NCBI GenBank assembly: GCA_903872425.1
Contig: CAIQKQ010000302.1
Span: 1 to 42,184, forward strand
DNA length: 42,184 bases
Direction: 5' to 3'
From: an uncultured Opitutia bacterium
GTDB lineage: Bacteria; Verrucomicrobiota; Verrucomicrobiia; Opitutales; Opitutaceae
A program made the translations under genes and the position numbers. The stretch's first letter is position 1. Each line of letters opens with the position of its first letter. Positions 7,299-15,134 of this stretch are shown piece after piece. The notes under the pieces are model-generated. The model was given only the letters and a program-made list of their open reading frames with translations. It was not told the DNA's origin and did no database searches.

Positions 7299-9083
7299 AT
7301 GGCTGAACCCACCGCGACCATCTCGCGTCCGCAACGCTGGGACGTCCCCTTCGACTCCAAGATGGACGCGGCGGCGGTGGACAGCGTGCTCGCCATCGCG
7401 CCGTTCAGTCGTATTGATCCGACCAACTTCCCCAAGAGCACGCCGCTACGCGACATCCTGCTCAACGACACCAGTCTGCGCTCATTTCGCAAAGGCGAGG
7501 TGATCGTCCGCGAGGGTGACTATGGTAACTCGGCTTTCTTCATCATCCGCGGCTCCGTTAAGGTCGCGCTTGGTAAAGACGCCATCCCCGCCACCCTCCT
7601 CGGCCGCCGGGAAACGCATAAGAAAAATTTCCTCGAAACGCTCGGCCAGCTTTGGCGCAACCCGCTCCATCCGGAAGTGCGCGACACCGCGCGCTACTCG
7701 GCTGCCCGCGCCGCCTCGGCCGCCGCCCGCAGTGGCGACGCGCGCTCGCCGCTGCCTGGTGGCAGTCGCCCCCCACTTGCCCGTAAAGACGAGGTCAAGG
7801 CTGGGGCCGTGTTTCTTTCCGATATCCCCGCAGTGCTCAAAGGCGGCACGGTTTCCCTCGGCGCCGGACTATTTTTCGGTGAGATTGCCGCGCTCGGCCG
7901 TACACCGCGCACCGCGAGCATCTTCGCCGACGAGCCCAGCGAGTTGCTGGAAATCCGCTGGCAGGGCTTGCGCGAATTGCGCCTGCGCGCTCCAGAAATC
8001 AAGCAATTCGTTGACACCAACTATCGAAAATACTCCCTCGAAAACCACCTCCGCGAGACGGAATATTTCAAGGATCTCACGCCTGAGGAGCTGAAATTGG
8101 TCGCCGATCAGACGCGGTTTGAGACCTACGGCGGATTCGACTGGCATACCGACTACAAAAAAAATCGCGATACCAGCCCTGTCGAGCGCATGCGCGGCGA
8201 ACCCGTCATCGCCGAGCAAGGCCAATACGCCAATGGCCTAATCCTCATCCGCGCCGGCTTCGCACGCCTCAGCCAAAAATACAACCATGGCGAGCGCACA
8301 GCCAGCTACCTCGCACGCGGCCAGATGTTCGGTTTTAAGGAAATCGCCCATAACTGGCGGTCTAAGGACACGGTCTCCCTTCGCTATACTTTGCGCGCAC
8401 TCGGCTATGTGGACGTGCTCGTCGTCCCCACGCATGTCGTCGAAAAATACGTCCTTCCCAAGATTGCCGCTGCCGATCTGCCCCCGCTCATCGAGGCGAA
8501 ACACGAGGCCGAGAATCTCATCTCCCCGCTGGAGCAGCTGAGCGGCAAACTGCCGACTGATTTCGTCGAGTTTCTCGTGGATCACCGTTTCATTAACGGC
8601 CGAGCGACGATGCTCATCGACCTCGAGCGTTGCACGCGTTGCGACGACTGCGTCCGCGCCTGCGCCGCCGGCCACGATAACAACCCGCGCTTCGTCCGCC
8701 ACGGCCAGCAACTTGGCTCGTATATGGTTGCCACCGCCTGCATGCACTGCCTCGACCCGGTGTGCATGATCGGCTGCCCAACCGGTGCTATCTCGCGCGA
8801 CTCCGCCGGTGGCCAGGTTGTCATCAACGATGTCACCTGCATCGGCTGCTCCACCTGCGCCAACAGTTGCCCGTACAATAACATTCAAATGGTGGAAATC
8901 CGCGATGCCCGCGGCGAGCCTCTCCTTGATCAGGAAAAAAAGCCCGTAACCAAGGCTGCCAAGTGCGACCTCTGCCTTGAACAGCCCGCCGGCCCCGCCT
9001 GCGTCCGCGCTTGCCCGCACGACGCCCTGACTCGCCTCAACATCCGCGATACCGACACCCTTGCCGCATGGCTGCAACGCTGA
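7299..9083 (+). CDS. Fusion of two cNMP-binding domains with a four-cluster [4Fe-4S] ferredoxin domain
   Basis: A cytoplasmic-looking 594-residue protein. Domain 1 (about 45-235) is a cyclic-nucleotide-binding fold with a canonical phosphate-binding cassette FGEIAALGRTPRTAS at about 193-207. An Arg/Ala-rich insertion of roughly 70 residues interrupts it. Domain 2 (about 250-410) is a second, degenerate copy. The C-terminal domain (about 445-575) has 16 cysteines in four sets: CTRCDDCVRAC, CMHCLDPVCMIGC, CIGCSTCANSC and CDLC-x8-CVRAC. This matches DmsB/NrfC-like proteins that wire electrons to membrane cytochromes. There is no DNA-binding helix-turn-helix. The next gene, a di-heme cytochrome b, overlaps its 3' end by 16 bases, so the Fe-S domain probably docks to that subunit. 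Ligand-gated electron transfer is an attractive inference, not shown. Confidence 0.85.
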   Translation: MAEPTATISRPQRWDVPFDSKMDAAAVDSVLAIAPFSRIDPTNFPKSTPLRDILLNDTSLRSFRKGEVIVREGDYGNSAFFIIRGSVKVALGKDAIPATLLGRRETHKKNFLETLGQLWRNPLHPEVRDTARYSAARAASAAARSGDARSPLPGGSRPPLARKDEVKAGAVFLSDIPAVLKGGTVSLGAGLFFGEIAALGRTPRTASIFADEPSELLEIRWQGLRELRLRAPEIKQFVDTNYRKYSLENHLRETEYFKDLTPEELKLVADQTRFETYGGFDWHTDYKKNRDTSPVERMRGEPVIAEQGQYANGLILIRAGFARLSQKYNHGERTASYLARGQMFGFKEIAHNWRSKDTVSLRYTLRALGYVDVLVVPTHVVEKYVLPKIAAADLPPLIEAKHEAENLISPLEQLSGKLPTDFVEFLVDHRFINGRATMLIDLERCTRCDDCVRACAAGHDNNPRFVRHGQQLGSYMVATACMHCLDPVCMIGCPTGAISRDSAGGQVVINDVTCIGCSTCANSCPYNNIQMVEIRDARGEPLLDQEKKPVTKAAKCDLCLEQPAGPACVRACPHDALTRLNIRDTDTLAAWLQR

Positions 9084-9904
9084 CACCTTCCTTCCGCCGT
9101 ATCCTCCTCCGCGCCGGCTTACTCGCCGTCGCCGTCGGCGGCGTCTGGTCCTGGCAGCATGGTCTAGCGATCTCGCTACACCACACCGCCATTTTCACTG
9201 GGCTCGCTCTTCTCGGCACGTGTCTCGGGCTGGCCCTGTTCAACTCGCGCAAAAAGCTCCCCTTTCTCCCGCTACTGCGCGCCGCGACGTGGACCCAGTT
9301 TCATATCTACGCCGGCTGGTTCTCAATTTTCCTTTTCCTGCTACACACCGGCCTGCGTTGGCCCGACGGGTTGTTTGAGAGCTTGCTCGCGAGCGTTTTT
9401 ACCCTCGTCGCGCTGAGCGGTGTGTTTGGACTCTATTTGTCGCGGACGTTGCCTGCACGTCTCACCCACCATGGCGAAAACGTCATATATGAGCGTATCC
9501 CGGCCCTGCGCTCCAAACTCCAGCGCGACGTCGAGGCGCTCGTCCTCAAAAGCGTCGAAGATACGAAATCGTGCACTATCGCCGATTTTTACGCCACCCG
9601 GCTCAAGAGCTACTTCGATCGGCCCCGGAATTTTTTTTACTACCTCACCCGTGGCCAGGCTCCATTGAAAAATATCCTCAGCGAAATCCGCCTCTTGGAG
9701 CGCTACACCAACGAACGCGAGCACGCCATCCTCGCTGAGCTCACCGAGTGCCTGCAGGCGAAGGAAAACCTCGACTTCCAGCTCGCTGGCCAGGGCCTGC
9801 TCAAATACTGGCTCTTCGTCCACATCCCGCTTACGGCGAGCCTGCTCCTTCTCGGTGCGTTCCACGGTTTGCTCGTATTTTACTTTGCCGGTGGACTCCG
9901 CTGA
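9068..9904 (+). CDS. Membrane di-heme cytochrome b subunit
   Basis: A 278-residue integral membrane protein with about five transmembrane helices. Two helices each carry a His pair 14 residues apart: H79/H93 (FHIYAGW and LLHTG) and H252/H266 (FVHIPL and AFHGL). This is the classic arrangement for two b hemes stacked across the membrane. A soluble loop of about 110 residues (130-240) lies between them. I chose the ATG at 9068, which overlaps the preceding gene by 16 bases; an in-frame ATG at 9011 would add 19 polar residues deep inside that gene. Placed between a four-cluster Fe-S protein and a membrane-anchored decaheme cytochrome, it most likely passes electrons between the cytoplasmic side or quinone pool and the periplasm. 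The exact family is not recognised. Confidence 0.8.
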   Translation: MAATLTPSFRRILLRAGLLAVAVGGVWSWQHGLAISLHHTAIFTGLALLGTCLGLALFNSRKKLPFLPLLRAATWTQFHIYAGWFSIFLFLLHTGLRWPDGLFESLLASVFTLVALSGVFGLYLSRTLPARLTHHGENVIYERIPALRSKLQRDVEALVLKSVEDTKSCTIADFYATRLKSYFDRPRNFFYYLTRGQAPLKNILSEIRLLERYTNEREHAILAELTECLQAKENLDFQLAGQGLLKYWLFVHIPLTASLLLLGAFHGLLVFYFAGGLR

Positions 9905-9910
9905 CCCGCC

Positions 9911-12238
9911 ATGAAACGCCTCCAGCCCTTCGACTTCAAGTCCAGCAACTACGAGCGTCCCAACCAAACTTGGGTCTGCGGACGTAAGGACTGTGGCGAC
10001 GCCTGTCAGCTCGGCCCCGACCTCAAGGGTAACTGCCGTGCCACCTCAGAGTGCCGCCCGCGCAAGGATGGCGACCGCTGGTTTTGCACCCGCGCCGACG
10101 CTCGCGGCGGCAAATGCCCGGACGGTCCGCGCCCTGACGGCACCTGCTGCCGCCCTATCCCGCCTTGCGTCCCCCGCCGCAGCGTCCGCTCCCGGCGTGG
10201 CATCGCGGTGCTGCTCGTCTCCGCGCTCACGCTTGGTTGTATTTTCATCGCGCTCGGCCACTCGGACCGCGATGACTTTTTTAATCCCGGCCCGCTGACC
10301 GCACCGCACGCCTCGGGTGCGGCCAACTGCGCGCTTTGCCACACTGCGGCGCAAATATCCTCCGGCGAGCTTTTCAAGGGCGGGTTGGCCAAAAGCAGCG
10401 CTCATTCCGACAGCCAGCTCTGCCTCAACTGCCATAATTTTGGCCCCCGCGCCGGCGAGCCCCACAATCTTGCGCCGGCCATCCGGGTTGCTCTGACCAA
10501 AAAAATCGCCGGCCCGGCCGCCAGCTCACGCCTCGCCGTCAGCGTCGCGGCCGAAATTGTTCCGACCGATGCCAGCAACCAACTCGCCTGCGCGACCTGC
10601 CACCAAGAACACCACGGCCGCGACGCCGACTTGAAAAAGATCGCCGATGCCAGCTGCCAGGTCTGCCATACAAAGCAATTTGAAAGCTTCGCATCCGGCC
10701 ACCCTGGCTTCGACAAATACCCCTACACTCGCCGCACGCGCATCGAGTTTGACCACGCCGCGCATATTGGGACCTATTTCGAAACCGCCAAGAAGTCAGG
10801 ACAGACTCCCCCCACGCAGTGCAATGATTGCCATACTCCTGCGTCCGACAACCGCTTGATGGTCACCAAAGGCTTCGCCGCGAACTGCGCTGCCTGCCAT
10901 CTCGACAGCATTATCAAGCCCGGTTCGAAGGGCCTTGCCGTTCTCAGCATCCCTGGCCTCGACAAAAAATCCCTCGACGCCAAGACCCCCGGTATTGGCC
11001 AGTGGCCGGCCGACGCCGACGGCGAACTCACGCCCTTTATGCGACAGCTGCTTGCGTCGGATGAGAAAACCGCCGCCGCCCTCGCAACCCTCAAGGACGC
11101 TGACCTTACTAATCTTGCCAGTGCCAACCCAGCCACAGTCGCCGCCGCCGAGCAGCTCGCTTGGGCTCTGAAAGATTTCTTCGCCGACCTTATCACCACT
11201 GGCCACGCTGCGCTGCAAAAACGCCTCGGCCCCAGCGCTCCGGCCGCCCTGCTAGGCCAGCTTCCAGCCGACAGTCTGAAAGCCTTCACCCAAACTGGCT
11301 GGTGGCCCGACCTTCTTGCCGAAGTCGCCGCCCATCGTGCCGGTCAGCCACCGACAAAACCCGCTCCGCCTGTTGCGCCGCCGGCTCCGGCTGCCACCTC
11401 AAAACCCGCCGTCACCAATAACAACGACCTCCTCGGCGACGATCTCCTCGGCGAGACTCCAAAACCCGCCCCCGCCTCACGCCCAACGGCTCCCACTCCG
11501 ACCGCACCCAAACCGGCTGCAACCGACGATTTGCTCGGCGACGACCTTCTCGCTGGCCCGGCCCCCACCAAACCCGCTGCTCCATCTACCCCCAAGGTCC
11601 CGACACCCGTTGCCCCTGAGAAATGGGCCGCCACCGGTGGCTGGAGCGTCTCACAGACTGACTTCACACTGCGATATAAGCCCTCCGGTCATGCCGACGC
11701 GTTTCTCCAAGCTTGGCTCGATCTCACCGCTCAGGCCGTCACCACACCTGCCAAGGACGCTCCACCAGCTGCCGTACCGGTTTCTGCGGCCGCTCGTGCA
11801 ATTTTCACCCAGATCTCTGCCGCCAGCTCCTGCGTGAAATGTCACAGCGTAGACGACACCCCAACTGCCACCGGCCACGCCACCGCCCTGCTCGTCAACT
11901 GGCACGCTGCCGCGCCGATGCCCCAGTTGCACACGTTTGTTAAATATTCCCATGGCACGCACTTCAGCCTGCTTGACGAGCACGGCTGCCAGATGTGTCA
12001 CCAACTCGCGCCAAATGCCGCCGCTAGCGGGTCCAGCTACACCGCCGCTTTCAAGGACAACCACGACCCGCTGAAATTTAAGAGCAGCTTCGAACCGCTC
12101 AACCAAGCCACCTGCGCCCAGTGCCACGTTGAGCGCGGTGCCGGTACAAGCTGTCTGCTCTGCCACAATTACCATGTCGGCGACATAGCCCCAGCGAAGG
12201 TTAAGGCCTCATTTAGCGCCCCAACCGCCCGTAAATAA
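9911..12238 (+). CDS. Membrane-anchored decaheme cytochrome c with Cys-rich N-terminus and DDLLG repeats
   Basis: A 775-residue protein. Residues 1-90 are hydrophilic with ten non-heme cysteines, including two similar units CQLGPDLKGNC and CPDGPRPDGTC. One transmembrane helix follows at about 97-116. Six CxxCH motifs lie at about 140, 171, 227, 249, 304 and 326. Then come an Ala-rich helical stretch (about 340-455) and a Pro/Ala linker with two DDLLG pairs (506-514 and 539-549). Four more CxxCH motifs are at 641, 693, 735 and 748. The anchor puts the hemes in the periplasm and the Cys-rich segment in the cytoplasm. It starts six bases after the cytochrome b stop, so the pair is probably one complex. 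I infer that it takes electrons from cytochrome b and hands them to the soluble cytochromes. No single known family covers its full length. Confidence 0.85.
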   Translation: MKRLQPFDFKSSNYERPNQTWVCGRKDCGDACQLGPDLKGNCRATSECRPRKDGDRWFCTRADARGGKCPDGPRPDGTCCRPIPPCVPRRSVRSRRGIAVLLVSALTLGCIFIALGHSDRDDFFNPGPLTAPHASGAANCALCHTAAQISSGELFKGGLAKSSAHSDSQLCLNCHNFGPRAGEPHNLAPAIRVALTKKIAGPAASSRLAVSVAAEIVPTDASNQLACATCHQEHHGRDADLKKIADASCQVCHTKQFESFASGHPGFDKYPYTRRTRIEFDHAAHIGTYFETAKKSGQTPPTQCNDCHTPASDNRLMVTKGFAANCAACHLDSIIKPGSKGLAVLSIPGLDKKSLDAKTPGIGQWPADADGELTPFMRQLLASDEKTAAALATLKDADLTNLASANPATVAAAEQLAWALKDFFADLITTGHAALQKRLGPSAPAALLGQLPADSLKAFTQTGWWPDLLAEVAAHRAGQPPTKPAPPVAPPAPAATSKPAVTNNNDLLGDDLLGETPKPAPASRPTAPTPTAPKPAATDDLLGDDLLAGPAPTKPAAPSTPKVPTPVAPEKWAATGGWSVSQTDFTLRYKPSGHADAFLQAWLDLTAQAVTTPAKDAPPAAVPVSAAARAIFTQISAASSCVKCHSVDDTPTATGHATALLVNWHAAAPMPQLHTFVKYSHGTHFSLLDEHGCQMCHQLAPNAAASGSSYTAAFKDNHDPLKFKSSFEPLNQATCAQCHVERGAGTSCLLCHNYHVGDIAPAKVKASFSAPTARK
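11426..11452 (+). repeat. DLLGDDLLG peptide repeat, first pair in the decaheme cytochrome
   Basis: Residues 506-514 read DLLGDDLLG after an Asn run (NNN) in a Pro/Ala-rich linker between the two heme-binding regions. Similar to the pair at 11525-11557 and to the pair at the start of the mature pentaheme cytochrome. Confidence 0.8.
11525..11557 (+). repeat. DDLLGDDLLAG peptide repeat, second pair in the decaheme cytochrome
   Basis: Residues 539-549 read DDLLGDDLLAG in the same Pro/Ala/Thr-rich linker. The codons differ from those of the first pair (ttg, ctt and gac replace ctc and gat), so the peptide is conserved beyond its DNA. Confidence 0.8.
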
Positions 12239-12269
12239 GCACCGCGGCCCCTAGGCGGTTTTTTGGGGC
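12218..12269 (+). terminator. Probable intrinsic terminator after the decaheme cytochrome
   Basis: A local hairpin, ACCGC at 12241 with GCGGT at 12255, is followed by a run of six T. A longer pairing is also possible: GCCCCAACCGCC at 12218-12229 matches GGCGG...GGGGC at 12254-12269 with the T-run partly bulged, which would include the last codons. It marks the end of the redox gene series. Confidence 0.5.
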
Positions 12270-12466
12270 GACTCGCTAAATTGCTGCTAATGGTTTTCGG
12301 CCCGCGGCTAGTCCTGTGCATATCCTAACTGGTTTTCCACCACCCAGGACAAACAGACGTGGACCTCAGACAACCGCGCTTTGGCGTTAAGCATCATCCG
12401 CCCGAAATTTTGAGTTGCGCCCACCGTTGCGGGCGGGTGTCCTGACCCCTCAACCCATTTTATACC

Positions 12467-12631
12467 ATGCAAGAACTCGTCACCCTGGAATGCACCGAAG
12501 CCAAGAAGGAGGGGAAACCCACCTCCCGCTACCTGACCACGCGCAACAAAAAAACTGTCACCGAGCGTATTGAGAAGAAGAAATACAACCCCTTCCTCAA
12601 ACGCCACACGCTCCATAAAGAGATCAAGTAA
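12467..12631 (+). CDS. rpmG: 50S ribosomal protein L33
   Basis: A 54-residue basic protein beginning [20 protein letters not shown] and containing RYLTTRNKK and the characteristic [17 protein letters not shown] end of L33. Length matches the family. Only one Cys is present, so this is the zinc-free form rather than the CxxC/CxxC form. It stands alone between the redox cluster and pyrD, with 228 bases upstream that must hold its promoter. No clear Shine-Dalgarno precedes the ATG. The L33 identity is secure. Confidence 0.93.
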   Translation: MQELVTLECTEAKKEGKPTSRYLTTRNKKTVTERIEKKKYNPFLKRHTLHKEIK

Positions 12632-12713
12632 GCGTCTTGAGTGCGGCCGCCATCGGTGGCCGCAATTGCAAACTTTAGTGGCGGGGTGCTCCAACCTGGT
12701 TTTGGTTGTATCT

Positions 12714-13778
12714 TCACCGTCGCTGCTGGTCAGCCAGTGCCCGGGCTACGTTGCGCGCGAAGAACGGCCCTCGGAAAATCATCCCAGTGTAGATCTGCAC
12801 CAGCGTCGCGCCGGCATCGATCTTTTCGGCTGCGCTCGTGACGTCCGTGATACCGCCAACGCCGATGATCGGCAGCCGCCCGCCCGTCGTGTGTGCGATG
12901 TAGCTGATGATCTCCGTTGAGCGATGGCGCAACGGTGCACCACTGAGTCCGCCAGCTTGATTTATTGTGCCAAAAAACCCCGGTCGCGCGAGGGTAGTGT
13001 TTGTCGCGATGATACCATCAAGCGCGTACTCAGCAATCACGCCGAGCACCGCGTCAATCTGTGACCATGTCAGGTCGGGTGCAATTTTCAGCAGCACAGG
13101 CACGCGGCGGCCACCGGGCGCAATGGAACGGCTGCGGTTCGCCGTCGTTACTGCACCAAGCAATTCGCGCAATGGCTTTTCGTCCTGGAGCGCGCGCAGG
13201 CCTGGTGTGTTGGGGCTGGAGACATTGAGTACGACGTAATCGGCGAGGTCGGCGAGTTGCGCGAAGCTGTCGAGGTAGTCTGCCACTGCCTCTTCTGGCG
13301 CAGCGGACTTGGACTTGCCCAAATTTATACCGAGCGGAATGCGCCGCTGGCCCGGCCCCGGCAGACGCGCAAGCCGTAGCGCCACGACCGCCGCGCCGTC
13401 GTTGTTGAACCCCATACGGTTGATGACCGCCTCTTGGTCCGGGTATCGAAACATCCGTGGCCGTTCATTGCCTGGCTGCGCGCGCGCCGTTACCGTGCCG
13501 GCCTCGACATGGCCGAAGCCGAGTGCTGCCGCCGCCGGCCAGGCGATTGCGTTCTTGTCAAAACCGGCTGCGAGGCCGACAGCGTTGGGAAATTTCAACC
13601 CAAAACATTCGACTGGCCGAAATTGGCCCGGCGGGAGCTGCGCCCATTGCTCAAGCGCGCGACATACCGGTCTGAGCCGGCCAAGCCGGGCCATTGCGCG
13701 CACCGCCGACTCGTGCGCGTGCTCCGCGTCCTGCCGGAACAACTGCGGTCGTACCACCCTTTCATAAAAATGACCCAT
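12714..13778 (-). CDS. pyrD: Dihydroorotate dehydrogenase (quinone), class 2
   Basis: Fourth enzyme of pyrimidine synthesis, oxidising dihydroorotate to orotate with FMN and passing electrons to quinone at the inner membrane. The 354-residue sequence starts MGHFYERVVRPQLF, the amphipathic N-terminal extension typical of class 2 enzymes. It shows GLAAGFDKNA for FMN, NVSSPNTPGLR carrying the catalytic Ser of class 2, KIAPD, ATNTT and GVGGI near the C-terminus. Length and motif order match the family. The gene is convergent with rpmG and appears monocistronic. Confidence 0.95.
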   Translation of the reverse strand: MGHFYERVVRPQLFRQDAEHAHESAVRAMARLGRLRPVCRALEQWAQLPPGQFRPVECFGLKFPNAVGLAAGFDKNAIAWPAAAALGFGHVEAGTVTARAQPGNERPRMFRYPDQEAVINRMGFNNDGAAVVALRLARLPGPGQRRIPLGINLGKSKSAAPEEAVADYLDSFAQLADLADYVVLNVSSPNTPGLRALQDEKPLRELLGAVTTANRSRSIAPGGRRVPVLLKIAPDLTWSQIDAVLGVIAEYALDGIIATNTTLARPGFFGTINQAGGLSGAPLRHRSTEIISYIAHTTGGRLPIIGVGGITDVTSAAEKIDAGATLVQIYTGMIFRGPFFARNVARALADQQRR

Positions 13779-14093
13779 TGCTGGAGCATTCCGGATGGAT
13801 TGGGAAAATCAATAGCCGGTCCGCCGATCGATGCGTGCGCTCACGCGACGGGCGCGAAGGAGGCTAAGCCGCTCGCTCGCAGCCCACTTTCCCGAGCTTG
13901 CGTCCTAGGCGAGCTCGGAGTGAGGCCAATTCCTTTCCATTTCTGAATTTTATCAGCATATTTCCCGCGCTTTTCTGCTTGTTTTCGCCTCGCTCCCTCG
14001 CACGCTGCGCGCAAATTCGCCGCCCAACTTCGCGGCTTGACCCGGCCCGCGCCCGGCTTTTCTCCTCCGCCTAACCTTTCCTTCTTTTTCCAC
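13779..14093. other. Intergenic region between pyrD and the acidic-tailed protein gene
   Basis: A 315-base divergent gap without a convincing gene. A hairpin at 13892-13918 pairs CCGAGCT with AGCTCGG across a 13-base loop, with no T-tract. The half next to the plus-strand gene is pyrimidine-rich. Promoters for both flanking genes must lie here but none is clear by eye. Confidence 0.4.
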
Positions 14094-14984
14094 ATGGCCA
14101 AATCCTCCGTCCTCCTCGACTGGTGCAACGTCCGCCTCGGCTCCGACCACAACTGGTGGGTGGACGAGGTCAGTGACCCCGTACGTTGGGACGTGGACGG
14201 CCTCAGCATCGTCGACCCGCGTCAGATGGCCCACCTCATCGAACACGTTGAGCCGCTTCGGGATTACGGTTTCGACCAAGAAATCATGGAGGCCGCCTTT
14301 ATCCCTTTCCGCATCGAGCGGGAAGTGCCGAAAAAGCTTCTTCGCCTCAAACGCGTGAAAGACTCCTTTTTCGAGTCAGAAGAAAAACTTTTCGCCCTAC
14401 CTGACATCCTTGACGAGGAAAACGGCCCCTATGCCGACCTCCTCGACCATCTCACCCGTTGCCGCGTAAAAATGCTCAACGATCTCTTCGCCTTCGAGTC
14501 CAAGCTCACCGTGGACGAATTAGAAGACGAACTCCGTGAGGGCCAAAACGCCGACTATGCCGAGGGCAAGGCTCTCCACGCCCATAACGAACTCATTGCC
14601 ATCCTCGATTTCATCCCCGCCGGCTACGAGCTCGAGGATGGCGAGGAAACACCCCGCAAAGGCAAGGCCAAGGCTGAGGATGACATTGACGACGCCGACC
14701 TACCCCAACTCGACGAGGCCGAAGAAGAACAGCTCAAGGGCGACCAGTCGCTCGCGTGGGACGAGGACAAAGAAAAGGACAAAGAGGAAGACTCCCCTGC
14801 CGTTAAACTCCCCATCGGCAAAGACTCCGAGGTCGAGGAAGACTGGAGCGAGGACGAAGAGGAGGAAGCTGACGACGAGGATGACGAGGATGAAGCAGAT
14901 GAGGACGACGATGGGGACAAAGACAGTGGCAGCAAAAAGCCCACGAAAAAATCCCCTCCGCGCCGCCCGCGTGGGAAGCGCTGA
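14094..14984 (+). CDS. Conserved-looking hypothetical protein with long acidic tail
   Basis: A 296-residue protein I cannot assign to a named family. Residues 1-185 look like a folded, Trp/Asp-rich, mostly helical domain beginning MAKSSVLLDWCNVRLGSD, with no signal peptide or membrane segment. Residues about 190-275 are dominated by Asp and Glu, including several runs of D/E. The last 20 residues switch to a basic Lys/Arg/Pro end (KKSPPRRPRGKR). The ATG at 14094 is chosen over upstream in-frame codons because the sequence before it is Pro-rich and gene-like features start at the Met. Such charge-split tails occur in nucleic-acid or ribosome-associated proteins and chaperones, but no role is claimed. 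Both neighbours are unrelated. Confidence 0.75.
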   Translation: MAKSSVLLDWCNVRLGSDHNWWVDEVSDPVRWDVDGLSIVDPRQMAHLIEHVEPLRDYGFDQEIMEAAFIPFRIEREVPKKLLRLKRVKDSFFESEEKLFALPDILDEENGPYADLLDHLTRCRVKMLNDLFAFESKLTVDELEDELREGQNADYAEGKALHAHNELIAILDFIPAGYELEDGEETPRKGKAKAEDDIDDADLPQLDEAEEEQLKGDQSLAWDEDKEKDKEEDSPAVKLPIGKDSEVEEDWSEDEEEEADDEDDEDEADEDDDGDKDSGSKKPTKKSPPRRPRGKR

Positions 14985-15134
14985 CGGCTGTCGCCAGAAA
15001 GCAGATCCATTCTCCCCCGCTCTACTTGCCAACTCATTTTTGGTTGCCCTCATCGCCTAAGGTTCAGCACGAATAGTCCGTTCAGAAACGGCATCAAGGG
15101 GCTGCTGAAAACTTCGGCGCACCCGCCGCGACTC

